A DNA stretch of 38,161 bases, from the NCBI GenBank assembly GCA_012035135.1, contig JAAUPI010000022.1, forward strand, positions 1 through 38,161, in the 5' to 3' direction. The first letter of the stretch is position 1. Each line of letters begins with the position of its first letter. Positions 19,737-27,044 of this stretch are shown here, in pieces. Source of the DNA: Microcoleus sp. CSU_2_2. Its GTDB lineage: Bacteria > Cyanobacteriota > Cyanobacteriia > Cyanobacteriales > Microcoleaceae. The notes below the pieces were generated by a model that saw nothing but the letters and a program-made list of their open reading frames with translations, had not been told where the DNA came from and did no database searches. The translations under genes were made by a program, and so were the position numbers.

Positions 19737-20879
19737 ATGAACTATTTATCTGTTCCGAATACTACTAAAGCCGATCGCATTCTGGTTGTAGATGATGCTC
19801 CAGATAATGTTTTGTTGGTACAGACAATTCTGGAAGAAGAAGGTTATGAAATTAGCAGTGCAGATAACGGCTTTTCTGCTTTGAGCCAAATTGACAAGTC
19901 AGCCCCCGATTTGGTACTGCTAGACGTAATGATGCCGGGAATGGACGGTTACGAAGTCACCCAGCGAATTCGACAAAATCAGGAATTGCCGTTCATCCCG
20001 ATTTTGCTGATCACGGCTCATGACAGTGCTAGTGTAGTCCAAGGACTGGACATGGGAGCCGACGATTTCATCCGCAAACCCGTGGAAATGGACGAACTGC
20101 TAGCGCGAGTGCGATCGCTCCTGCGCCTCAAACACAGTGTAGATGAGCGAGACTCCATTGCCCTTCAGCGAGAAGATTTTGTCTCTCGACTCGCTCATGA
20201 CTTGCGTACTCCCCTCGTAGCGGCCGATCGAATGCTAACTTTAATGCAACAAGGAGCTTTGGGAGAAATCTCGCTTCCCATGCGCGACGCTTTCGGCACG
20301 ATGGTTCGCAGCAACAAAAACCTGATCGATATGGTAAATATGCTACTGGAAGTCTACCGCTACGAAGCAGGCAGAAAATCCCTGAGTTTCGCTGCGGTTG
20401 ATTTACGACAACTGATAAATGAAGTAGTTCAAGAACTTGCTTCCTTAGCCGATGCTAAAGGTTTGTTGCTGAATTTAGACTTGACAGAAAGTGCAGAAAG
20501 TGCGCCCATTGCTAAGTATCCAGGCGATCGTTTAGAATTGCACCGTTTGTTGACAAATTTAATCGGAAATGCGATTAAATTCACCGACAGTGGCTCAATC
20601 GACATCCGCTTAAAAGCTGCTAATTCTCCAGCTTTTACTAGCTTCAAAAACCAGCCGCTGGCTTGGGTAATAATTGAAATTCAAGACACCGGTGCTGGCA
20701 TTTCACCTGCCGAACAAACAAAGTTATTTGAAAGATTTGGTTCGGGAACTCACAAGCGATCGGGTACTGGTTTGGGACTGCATCTCTGCCGCCAAATTGT
20801 GGAAGCTCACCGCGGCACAATCGAGGTACAATCTCAATTGGGCAAAGGCAGTTTGTTTCGGATTCGCTTGCCTTGCTAA
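19737..20879 (+). CDS. Response regulator-histidine kinase hybrid
   Basis: The 380-residue product has a receiver domain first (RILVVDDAPDN, Asp19/Asp20; phosphoacceptor Asp63 in LLDVMMPGMDGYEV; Lys114 in FIRKP), then a short coiled linker, a HisKA domain (VSRLAHDLRTPLVAADR, His154) and an HATPase domain (LLTNLIGNAIKFTD N box; IQDTGAGISPAE G1; RSGTGLGLHLCRQIVEAH G2). There is no transmembrane or sensory domain, so it is soluble and probably receives phosphate from another kinase. It follows the cyclase gene by 150 bp on the same strand; a link to cAMP signalling is inference only. All catalytic residues appear present. Confidence 0.9.
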   Translation: MNYLSVPNTTKADRILVVDDAPDNVLLVQTILEEEGYEISSADNGFSALSQIDKSAPDLVLLDVMMPGMDGYEVTQRIRQNQELPFIPILLITAHDSASVVQGLDMGADDFIRKPVEMDELLARVRSLLRLKHSVDERDSIALQREDFVSRLAHDLRTPLVAADRMLTLMQQGALGEISLPMRDAFGTMVRSNKNLIDMVNMLLEVYRYEAGRKSLSFAAVDLRQLINEVVQELASLADAKGLLLNLDLTESAESAPIAKYPGDRLELHRLLTNLIGNAIKFTDSGSIDIRLKAANSPAFTSFKNQPLAWVIIEIQDTGAGISPAEQTKLFERFGSGTHKRSGTGLGLHLCRQIVEAHRGTIEVQSQLGKGSLFRIRLPC

Positions 20880-20978
20880 GTATAGCACTGGACAGTGGAC
20901 AGTTGACCCTTCGACTACCCTCAGGGCAGGCAGTTGACAGTTATATAGTAAGGGAATCAAACCGTTTCTATATAAGAT

Positions 20979-21076
20979 TTACGCACGGTGGCTAGAAACC
21001 GGGTTTTTTACGAAAATCTTTCGTTGTCACCCATAGATAAAATAAAAAACCCGGTTTCTTTGGTTGTGGTGCGTAA
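20979..21076. repeat. 98-bp inverted-repeat element with TTACGCAC ends
   Basis: Ends TTACGCAC and GTGCGTAA; inside AGAAACCGGGTTTTTT and AAAAAACCCGGTTTCTT. It is nearly identical in plan and length to the element at 127-225. It lies in the 227-bp gap before the zinc-ribbon/GUN4 gene and ends 30 bp before its ATG, the same kind of position as the first copy ahead of the EVE gene. Confidence 0.65.
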
Positions 21077-21106
21077 GTTCTGTTTAGATTCTCCCACAGA
21101 TTTGAT

Positions 21107-21952
21107 ATGCCTAATTGTCCGGTTTGTGCTACTGAATACATCAAAGAAACCGTAGAGTTTTGCTCAACTTGTGGCTGGGATTTGACGCCTTGGCCGCAGC
21201 GTTCCAAACTATCTAAAACTTATTTAAACAAAGAACAAGTTAGATTACAATGGGCAAAACAAATGTGGGAATCTGCCCGCGATCGACAAAATTGGTCAGT
21301 GCGATTTGATGAATTACAAGCACAATTGCAGCAAAGTGCGATCGATCGCACTTACCTCCAATCTCAGCTAGAATGGGTTTTATACCGTCTCGAACAACTA
21401 AACCCAGAACTCATTAGCAGCACTCTACTACGACTGGAAGAGAAAATAGGTGCTATCCCTGACCAAACTCCCGCACTGTCTGAAGTGGGAATGGACTATC
21501 GGCAACTGACAAAGCTGTTAGAAACTGGAAAATGGCGCAAAGCAGACGAACACACTTGGGAAATCTTGCTGCAAATTGCTCTCAGGCAAGAGGAAGGTTG
21601 GTTGAGCCCGACAGATATTGACAATTTGCCTTGTACAGACCTTCGCACGATCGACCAACTTTGGCAACATCACAGTAGCGGGCGGTTTGGGTTGAGCGTG
21701 CAGCAGCAGGTTTGGGAAAGTGCAGGGAGTGAATATACAGAATTGTGCGATCGAATCGGCTGGCGCGTCAAAAATAATTGGAAATACTACGAAGAGCTCT
21801 CCTTCAGCAATAATTCTCCCCCCGGACATCTCCCTATAACCCCCTGGCGACGGCGCGCGTGTTACGGTGCGGGGAAACTCACAGCAGCAGAAAGCTTTGC
21901 CTGCATGGCTTCAAGATTTGCAGCTTGCGGAAATACAGCATTTTGCAGGTAA
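21107..21952 (+). CDS. Zinc-ribbon and GUN4-domain protein
   Basis: The 281-residue product begins with a zinc-ribbon-like pair of CxxC motifs (Cys4, Cys7, Cys19, Cys22; CPVC and CSTC). A predicted helical or coiled segment follows (about 40-120), then a GUN4 domain: MDYRQLTKLLETGKWRKADE from about 128, DLRTIDQLWQHHSSGRFGLS, and GSEYTELCDRIGW, ending with NSPPGHLP and MASRFAACG. GUN4 domains bind porphyrins, and the stand-alone Gun4 stimulates magnesium chelatase. Cyanobacteria also have many GUN4 fusions of unknown role, and this is one of them rather than the canonical Gun4. I considered a C-terminal frameshift but the MASRFAAC ending fits the domain. Confidence 0.75.
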   Translation: MPNCPVCATEYIKETVEFCSTCGWDLTPWPQRSKLSKTYLNKEQVRLQWAKQMWESARDRQNWSVRFDELQAQLQQSAIDRTYLQSQLEWVLYRLEQLNPELISSTLLRLEEKIGAIPDQTPALSEVGMDYRQLTKLLETGKWRKADEHTWEILLQIALRQEEGWLSPTDIDNLPCTDLRTIDQLWQHHSSGRFGLSVQQQVWESAGSEYTELCDRIGWRVKNNWKYYEELSFSNNSPPGHLPITPWRRRACYGAGKLTAAESFACMASRFAACGNTAFCR

Positions 21953-21967
21953 ATTGGTACTCGCAGA

Positions 21968-21997
21968 TAGAGGACACGGCAGTGCCGTTTCTCTACA
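21968..21997. repeat. GGACACGGCAGTGCCG palindromic repeat, fourth copy
   Basis: AGAGGACACGGCAGTGCCGT followed by TTCTCTAC matches the copies at 713-840 with a few differences. It lies just after the GUN4 gene. Confidence 0.5.
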
Positions 21998-22054
21998 GCA
22001 ATCAAGAGCACCCGGAGTGTACTTCATAAACGTGAAATCTGCTGTAATTAAACG

Positions 22055-22226
22055 GTTGTATGGTGCGTCAGTTGTATTTTTAGGATAATTACTCGGAGTC
22101 TCGGATCTGACGCACCCTACGAATGATCCCAGTTGCGTAAGTTGTATGGTGCGTCAGTCGTATTTCTAGGATAATTACTCGGAGTCTCGGCTCTGACGCA
22201 CCCTACTAATGATCCCAGTTGCGTAA
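22055..22226. repeat. Tandem duplication of an ~86-bp palindromic element
   Basis: Two direct copies (about 22055-22139 and 22140-22226) each begin GTTGTATGGTGCGTCAGT, contain AGGATAATTACTCGGAGTCT and CTGACGCACCCTAC, and end GATCCCAGTTGCGTAA. They differ at only a few positions. Each unit has the GGTGCGTCAG/CTGACGCACC inverted arms of the wider family. The pair ends about 80 bp before the tRNA gene. Confidence 0.75.
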
Positions 22227-22228
22227 GC

Positions 22229-22268
22229 CCTGAAAAATCCAAAATCCAAAATCGCACATCCAAAATCG
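22229..22268. repeat. CCAAAAT short tandem repeats
   Basis: Imperfect copies of AATCCAAAATC lie between the tandem element and the tRNA gene. They belong to the same heptamer family as at 12820-12853 and 30998-31026. Confidence 0.55.
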
Positions 22269-22303
22269 ACATAAGCTGCTATAATCGTAACGGTTCAGCA
22301 ACT

Positions 22304-22618
22304 GGGGCTGTGGCTCAGATGGATAGAGCAAGCGCCTCCTGAAGAATCGGGCACCATGCGACGAAACTCCATGAGTGAATGTGGTCAAATTCGGTGAAAC
22401 CTAAAGAGTTCATAGGTTCCTATAACTCTAAGGCAATACCAAGCCAAGCCTGAGTTCATAGCGATCGAGCGATCGCTTATATTGAATCAGGAAGGTTTAG
22501 AGACTAGACGGCCACCACCTAAAGGCTGCAAGCCCACGGTGAAGGTATAGTCCAGAGAGTGGGGAAACTCACACAAATCTGAAGCGCTAGGTCGCCGGTT
22601 CGACTCCGGCCAGTCCCG
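22304..22618 (+). tRNA. tRNA-Arg(CCT) interrupted by a group I intron
   Basis: Exons 22304-22340 and 22582-22618 give a 74-nt tRNA. The acceptor GGGGCTG pairs with CAGTCCC (one G-T pair), the D stem is GCTC/GAGC, and the anticodon stem AGCGC/GCGCT closes the seven-base loop CTCCTAA with anticodon CCT. The T arm is GCCGG-TTCGACT-CCGGC, and the discriminator base is G. CCA is not encoded. The splice sites were set by two rules: the 5' exon ends in T and a group I intron ends in G. Only this choice gives a seven-base loop. The interruption falls just after the anticodon, where tRNA-Arg(CCU) introns are known in some bacteria. Confidence 0.9.
22341..22581 (+). other. Group I intron inside tRNA-Arg(CCT)
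   Basis: The 241-bp intron has the conserved core of the tRNA-type group I introns (IC3-like): P/Q-like segments AATTCGGTGAAACCTAAAG and AAGGCAATACCAAGCC, the R segment AGAGACTAGACGGC (22499-22512) and the S segment AAGGTATAGTCC (about 22542-22553). It strongly resembles the cyanobacterial tRNA-Leu(UAA) intron. It encodes no endonuclease, so it probably self-splices but is not independently mobile. A GAGCGATCGC block (HIP1 site) lies in a peripheral part. Confidence 0.88.
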
Positions 22619-22648
22619 TTAAAAAATTAAGAATAGTTAAAAGCATCA

Positions 22649-22679
22649 GGGTAAAGCTCAAGTCTTACCCTTTTGTTTT
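22649..22679 (+). terminator. Terminator after tRNA-Arg
   Basis: GGGTAA (22649-22654) pairs with TTACCC (22665-22670) and is followed by TTTTGTTTTA. It is a modest Rho-independent-like terminator 30 bases after the tRNA. Confidence 0.6.
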
Positions 22680-22793
22680 ACATATTTGCTAATGACCAAG
22701 AAAATAAATTTTTAATTCCTGTTAGTGGGTTCTAGATGCGGTATTTTTTGTTATGGTTCCTGTGTTAGCTACGAAAAATTTTTATAGGTCTAG

Positions 22794-23384
22794 ATGTGGT
22801 TAAGAATCAATTTAAACAAGCGACGCTACAAGCGTTTGACTAATTCATCCAATTTTCGGCTGATATTAGCACTTATGACGGCGTTTTGGTTTGGTTATCA
22901 GCAGCTCAAGAACGAATTTCAAAGACCGCAAGCTTTGTTAGTTCTAGGCGGGGCGATCGAGCGAGAGGTGTTTGCTGCCAAATTTGCTCAGAAGCATCCT
23001 CAGTTGCCGATTTGGGTGTCTTCTGGCACTAATCCAGAGTTCGCAGAATGGGTGTTTTCTGAAGCCGGGATTGAGTCCGATCGCGTGCATTTAGACTACA
23101 GAGCTGTGGATACGGTAACAAATTTTACGACGCTGGTAGATGAATTGCGCGATCGAGGAATCGAAAGCGTCTATTTGATTACCTCTGACGATCATATGAG
23201 ACGAGCTAAAATTATTGGCGAGATTGTTCTCGGTAGTCGAGGTATTAGGTTTAAGCCTGTGGCCGTTCCTTCAGGTAGAGCCCCCGAACCAGTCGAAAAA
23301 TCACTTCGCGATGGGGCGAGAGCTATTTTGTGGTTGACTACCGGTTATACCGGTGCGAACTTCAACCAAGCCAGAATCAGATAA
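22794..23384 (+). CDS. YdcF/SanA-like DUF218 protein
   Basis: The 196-residue product belongs to the DUF218 family (YdcF/ElyC/SanA), whose members are linked to envelope functions; the reaction is unknown. A basic N-terminus (about 1-18) is followed by one membrane helix (FRLILALMTAFWFGYQ, about 22-37), then a soluble domain with ALLVLGGAIEREVFAA, LPIWVSSGTNPEFAEWVF, HLDYRAVDTVTNFTTLVDEL and VYLITSDDHMRRAKIIGEIV, which are the family core. It is probably anchored in the membrane. The ATG at 22794 has no clear Shine-Dalgarno. It stands alone between the tRNA and a repeat block. Confidence 0.8.
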   Translation: MWLRINLNKRRYKRLTNSSNFRLILALMTAFWFGYQQLKNEFQRPQALLVLGGAIEREVFAAKFAQKHPQLPIWVSSGTNPEFAEWVFSEAGIESDRVHLDYRAVDTVTNFTTLVDELRDRGIESVYLITSDDHMRRAKIIGEIVLGSRGIRFKPVAVPSGRAPEPVEKSLRDGARAILWLTTGYTGANFNQARIR

Positions 23385-23424
23385 ATATAGTCCTGGACGC
23401 AACTTGCACGCGAAAATCGAGCTG

Positions 23425-23485
23425 TAGGGTGCGTCAGTTAAATTTCTCGAATCATTATTTAGGGTTTATAGATCTGACGCACCTT
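23425..23485. repeat. GGTGCGTCAG ... CTGACGCACC inverted repeat
   Basis: AGGGTGCGTCAGTTAAATTT and ATCTGACGCACCTTA form inverted arms. The unit is related to the tandem copies at 22055-22226 and follows the YdcF-like gene. Confidence 0.5.
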
Positions 23486-23536
23486 ACTAATACCGATTCT
23501 CCTTTCGTCTTGCAACAATACGACTCTGGATATGTA

Positions 23537-23681
23537 ATACCAAATCCGGCTGATTCATCCCCGTTATAAATTGTATGGTGCGTCGCTCGTTTAATCTCGG
23601 TTTAAGCACGAGAATTATTCGTGGCGACGCACCCTACGCTCCTGCTCATTATAAAGGGGGTAACAAACCCGGATTTGGTAT
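23537..23681. mobile_element. Complete 145-bp palindromic element with ATACCAAATCCGG ends
   Basis: The 13-bp terminal repeats ATACCAAATCCGG and CCGGATTTGGTAT are perfect. Nested arms follow: CCCCGTTATAA/TTATAAAGGGG and GGTGCGTCGC/GCGACGCACC. A near-copy lies at 1-127 and a half-copy at 9373-9425. It has no ORF. The terminal repeats and its several copies suggest a non-autonomous element; the parent transposon is not in the window. Confidence 0.65.
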
Positions 23682-23752
23682 AACTGCTGCTAAAGCAGAA
23701 ATCTGAGCGTCCGATTGCCGCAATAGCTGTATTCAACTTGGTGTTGGGTAGT

Positions 23753-24391
23753 TCACCGACCTAAATCGTGCATGGCATTAATCTCCGTTGCACATCTTTG
23801 AGTCAGCGCTTCCAATTCCTCGCGATCCGAGGAAGTTGGCGCATCAATTACCTTACCAATTCGTATAGTGAGGGGCACCGATTGCGGCACTATCAAACCT
23901 TTGACAGAAATCGCGTGAGTTCCCCATAAACTAACAGGTAACAGAGGTGCTTTAGCTTTAGCAGCTATTAATGCAGCACCTAGTTTCGGTTCAGTAATTC
24001 TGCCATCAGGCGTGCGAGTTCCTTGCAAAAATACACCCGTAGCCCAGCCATTTTCCAAAGACTGAATAGCCGATCTAATTGCACTGCGATCGGCACTTTC
24101 GCGTTTGACAGGATAAGCACCGTACAGGGTAATTGCCTGCTTCAAAATAGGCACTTTAAATAACTCTTCCTTCGCCATAAAAGCCACCGGACGCCTCATG
24201 CAATTAGACAATATCGGCGGGTCAAAATCGCTAGCATGATTGCTGACTACTACCAGTGGCCCTGAAGTTGGCACATTTTCTGCACCGTAGATGCGGCCCC
24301 GAAAGTAGAGGTGCAGCATCGGGCTGACAATTGACCATTTGAATAAATAGTAGAGAATTAAACTCTCGACAGGTTCGCGACTTTTACTCAC
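23753..24391 (-). CDS. 1-acyl-sn-glycerol-3-phosphate acyltransferase (PlsC family)
   Basis: Probably transfers an acyl group to lysophosphatidic acid, giving phosphatidic acid at the inner membrane. The 212-residue product has motif I SNHASDFDPP (His52, Asp57, the H-x4-D catalytic pair), a motif III-like FLQGTRTPDG (residues 121-130, with Gln in place of the usual Glu), and ALIAAKAKAPLLPVSLWGTH for motif IV. The Glu-to-Gln change occurs in some subfamilies and may alter the substrate, so I give no gene symbol. The neighbourhood, a hydrolase and small enzymes, does not sharpen the role. Confidence 0.85.
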   Translation of the reverse strand: MSKSREPVESLILYYLFKWSIVSPMLHLYFRGRIYGAENVPTSGPLVVVSNHASDFDPPILSNCMRRPVAFMAKEELFKVPILKQAITLYGAYPVKRESADRSAIRSAIQSLENGWATGVFLQGTRTPDGRITEPKLGAALIAAKAKAPLLPVSLWGTHAISVKGLIVPQSVPLTIRIGKVIDAPTSSDREELEALTQRCATEINAMHDLGR

Positions 24392-24465
24392 AGAAAATCT
24401 GAGATTTTAAATTACATCGAATATTAGCCTATCAGATCAAGTAGTTCGGCGGTTGGAAACCGCGC

Positions 24466-24533
24466 CTACACAAACAAAACCCACCTACGTGGGTTAAAGA
24501 AGAAGTCCGCACCGGCGGACTTTGCTTGTGTAG
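24466..24533. repeat. CTACACAA ... TTGTGTAG inverted-repeat element
   Basis: CTACACAAACAAA at the left and TTTGCTTGTGTAG at the right are near-complements. They enclose two hairpins, AACCCACCTACGTGGGTT and AAGTCCGCACCGGCGGACTT. No coding capacity; probably a dispersed palindromic repeat. Confidence 0.55.
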
Positions 24534-24572
24534 CGACAGAATTTATTCTGGCAGACTATTTTTTGCAAAGCC

Positions 24573-24705
24573 TCAATTTCCCGCCAGCATCGCTTTTTGT
24601 GCTTCAGGCGAAGTCGCATAACCCAAGAAATCCTTAACCGCTGGACGCAGAGGAGTTGTCGCTTCTCGATCGAGCGTAGCAAAATTCGGCCCCGTGCCAA
24701 AAATT
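24573..24705 (-). pseudogene. Possible 3' gene remnant
   Basis: On the minus strand one frame reads FGTGPNFATLDREATTPLRP, then AVKDFLGYATSPEAQKAMLA and GN before a stop at 24573-24575. It has no start codon and nothing homologous-looking upstream. The composition looks protein-like and the end resembles the C-termini of periplasmic solute-binding proteins, but this is a weak impression. A competing open frame at 24494-24700 reads as arginine-rich nonsense. Confidence 0.3.
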
Positions 24706-24796
24706 AGAAAAAAGGAAATTAAAATATATAGGAGAAATCGCCAAGAATCGCAAAGTAATAATTCAAAAAGGAGCAGATAAACCAGTGGCGGGTAGT

Positions 24797-25603
24797 TTAC
24801 TTAACAAAATCCCTAATATACTTAGCAACAAGCTCCGGCACTTCCTCTGGTAAATTGCTACTTCCCGGATCGATCGATTGTAGTTCGGTATGAGGAGCCA
24901 GATCGGCATAAGATTGACACAGAGAAGCAGCCGCAGGCGTATCTTGAGAGCCGTGCAAAAGCAACACAGGCGCTGTCAGCAAAGGCAACCGCTCGTCAAC
25001 TAACTCTGCTATAATTTCTGCCCGCGTTCGTCTAAATAACAATTGTATGGCAACTGCCGACTCTATCAATCTATTTCTGAAATGTAGCAGTCCCTCAATC
25101 TTTTTTTTGCCACCGAATAACTTAGCAATTGGATAGATAGCTTGCAGCAGCCAGAAAAAGACAGGGGGTCTAGCTACTAGCCAACTAGCTATTTGCCACC
25201 GCTGTTGCAGATTTCCAGCTTGGACTCCTTCTGGCGCTAAGAGTACCAAACCCTTGATGCGATCGGGATATTTGAGCGCGTAGCTAGCAGCTACCCAGCC
25301 ACCCAAAGAATGAGCAATTAAATAAACCTGTTGCAGCTTTAAAGTATTCAGGTATTCGGCGAGACATTCTACTTCAAGGTCGATCGAATAGTGAATGTTA
25401 GGGTATTCCGACTCGCCAAACCCCAGTAAATCTGGTACGAAGCAGTGGAAATAAGAACTCAAATGTTCGATCGTCCTCAGCCACTGACTGCTATCGTGCC
25501 AAGAACCGTGCAAAAATACCAAATTCGGGCCTTGACCGACTTCATGCCAAAAGATTTGCCCTAGAGAGAGTTTGACGCGAGAATTGCGTAACGGTGAGTA
25601 CAT
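24797..25603 (-). CDS. Alpha/beta-hydrolase
   Basis: The 268-residue product has the alpha/beta-hydrolase fold: LVFLHGSWHDSSQW (oxyanion region, about 28-41), VPDLLGFGESEYP, and the nucleophile elbow AHSLGGW with Ser99. A likely acid is the Asp in LLLHGSQDTPAA. The usual catalytic His, expected just before LPEEVPELV near the C-terminus, is not there: the sequence reads DPGSSNLPEEVPE, with Ser-Ser-Asn. It is therefore either inactive, uses another residue, or works without a full triad. Substrate unknown. It starts 158 bp upstream of the 3' end of the Nudix gene, on the same strand. Confidence 0.8.
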   Translation of the reverse strand: MYSPLRNSRVKLSLGQIFWHEVGQGPNLVFLHGSWHDSSQWLRTIEHLSSYFHCFVPDLLGFGESEYPNIHYSIDLEVECLAEYLNTLKLQQVYLIAHSLGGWVAASYALKYPDRIKGLVLLAPEGVQAGNLQQRWQIASWLVARPPVFFWLLQAIYPIAKLFGGKKKIEGLLHFRNRLIESAVAIQLLFRRTRAEIIAELVDERLPLLTAPVLLLHGSQDTPAAASLCQSYADLAPHTELQSIDPGSSNLPEEVPELVAKYIRDFVK

Positions 25604-25760
25604 CCTGTTAAATATTCAGCAATAAAAAGATAATTAATTTGATGTTCAGAGGCGTTAAATTAAAGTAAAGAAACATTAAAAATTAATTCTCAACTCGTCA
25701 CTTGCAACTCCTCTGGCTAATGAATTCCTAACTTCGATCGAATTAGATTGCCACGTCGTT

Positions 25761-26216
25761 TCAGTCCAATATTGTCAGGCCTTGAAAATAAGCCTGCAAG
25801 TGATTGCCATTATCGTGGCTGAGCTCTTCCTCCGGGAGCGATGTCGGCAAAAAAGCCTTAACTTCGCTGATTTCCAGCGTATCTTGAACTTGCATCGTCC
25901 CCTCCACCTCTGCTTCTACGACGATACAAATCGAGTGAAGACGAGGATCTCGATCGGGAGCCGAATAAACCCCCACCAAGCGGCGGATTTTTACCAGTTC
26001 GAGTCCTGTTTCCTCCGCTAATTCTCGCCGGACTGTTGCAGTCACTTTTTCCCCCCAATCCACCATACCTCCCGGCAGTCCCCAGCGACCGTTGTCGCGA
26101 CGGCGAATTAAAACAATTCGCCCGTCAGACAATACGGGAATGATGCTAGTGCCCGTAATGGGGTGCCGAAAAATTAGTCCCAGTACAGTTTGGATAAACT
26201 GCCACGATCTACGCAT
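25761..26216 (-). CDS. Nudix hydrolase
   Basis: Hydrolyses a nucleoside diphosphate linked to another group; the substrate is not deducible. The 151-residue product contains a complete Nudix box G-x5-E-x7-REUxEExGU beginning at Gly50 (WGLPGGMVDWGE), with Glu56, then RRELAEETGLEL giving Arg64, Glu65, Glu68 and Glu69. The preceding ILVRR-like strand reads GRIVLIRRRDNGRW. No extra domains. The gene sits between the peroxiredoxin and hydrolase genes on the same strand, separated by 150-200 bp gaps, so co-transcription is uncertain. Confidence 0.9.
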   Translation of the reverse strand: MRRSWQFIQTVLGLIFRHPITGTSIIPVLSDGRIVLIRRRDNGRWGLPGGMVDWGEKVTATVRRELAEETGLELVKIRRLVGVYSAPDRDPRLHSICIVVEAEVEGTMQVQDTLEISEVKAFLPTSLPEEELSHDNGNHLQAYFQGLTILD

Positions 26217-26413
26217 AAACTCAAAAGCCTTAGAGAGAAAATTTTAGCTTACTCGCGGGAAGCCCCGCGCTGTACTCGTAGAGTCAGCGTCGGGAGAAGT
26301 CACGTAAAAAGATGAACTCAGAAGCTATTTCGACAAAAAAACGTCAAATCGCAGGATTTTTACTCAATCACCCTAGCTCACAGCTCTGGACTATCTTACT
26401 TTGTCGTTTAGAA

Positions 26414-26884
26414 TTAAAAGGAAAGGTCGGATAAGTCTGCCAAAATCTCCGCTGGGTGAGATTCTGGTTTGATTTTGTGGTAGACCTTTTCAATCCTACC
26501 ATCAGGGTCGATCGTGAAAGTCATCCGAATAATACCCATAAATTCTTTGCCCATAAATTTTTTTAGTCCGTAGCAGCCGTAAGCTTTAGCCACGTTGGCA
26601 TCTGAGTCGCACAGCAAGGGAAAAGGCAACTGATATTTGGCTGCAAATTTGGTATGAGATTGGGCGTTATCGGTGCTGACACCAAGCACCGCTATATTAC
26701 GGGATCGATATTCTGAGTAAATGTCACGAAAACTGCAAGCTTCTTTAGTACAGCCCGGGGTATTGTCACGAGGGTAAAAGTAAAGTATGATGCGTTGCCC
26801 TCGCAAATCTGCGAGGCTAACCAGATTGCCGGACGCGTCGGGCAAGCCGATCTCAGGAGCTAAGTCACCAGGATTGAGGGTCAT
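26414..26884 (-). CDS. Thioredoxin-dependent peroxiredoxin, BCP/PrxQ type
   Basis: Reduces hydrogen peroxide and organic peroxides using thioredoxin. The 156-residue product has the peroxiredoxin start GDLAPEIGLPDASGN and the active-site stretch YFYPRDNTPGCTKEACSFRD, with the peroxidatic Cys45 and the resolving Cys50 five residues later, the atypical two-cysteine PrxQ arrangement. Later, FPLLCDSDANVAKAYG and RMTFTIDPDGRIEKVYHKI complete the fold. In cyanobacteria PrxQ enzymes protect against photosynthetic oxidative stress. Several prxQ paralogues are usual, so I give no numbered symbol. Confidence 0.92.
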   Translation of the reverse strand: MTLNPGDLAPEIGLPDASGNLVSLADLRGQRIILYFYPRDNTPGCTKEACSFRDIYSEYRSRNIAVLGVSTDNAQSHTKFAAKYQLPFPLLCDSDANVAKAYGCYGLKKFMGKEFMGIIRMTFTIDPDGRIEKVYHKIKPESHPAEILADLSDLSF

Positions 26885-26972
26885 CGGTCGTATTTGTCAA
26901 GAGCGTGTCGAGTTTTTTTTCGGCTTTGCATAGAGCCTGCTATGATCTACAAGTTACCAAAAAATTGGGTAC

Positions 26973-27002
26973 AAAGCCCCGTCTTTCTAGGACGGCTTTT
27001 TA
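26973..27002 (+). terminator. Hairpin with T run
   Basis: AAAGCC..GTC and GAC.GGCTTT pair around TTTCTAG, followed by TTTTT. It reads as a terminator on the plus strand although no plus-strand gene ends here, so it may belong to a lost transcript or act as an attenuator. Confidence 0.45.
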
Positions 27003-27044
27003 AGACAAGCTATCTGTTGCATAATCTCCTGAATTCAGGAATAT

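Noticed and set aside
21867..22088. Frameshift in the GUN4 gene continuing into MRGNSQQQKALPAWLQDLQL
   Set aside because: The annotated frame ends with MASRFAACG, which fits GUN4 C-termini; the other frame runs into a repeat.
22206..22388. 60-residue minus-strand ORF over the tRNA 5' exon
   Set aside because: It is antisense to the tRNA and its intron and includes short repeats.
24494..24700. 68-residue arginine-rich minus-strand ORF
   Set aside because: Covers part of a palindromic repeat and overlaps, in another frame, a more protein-like fragment; no family resemblance.
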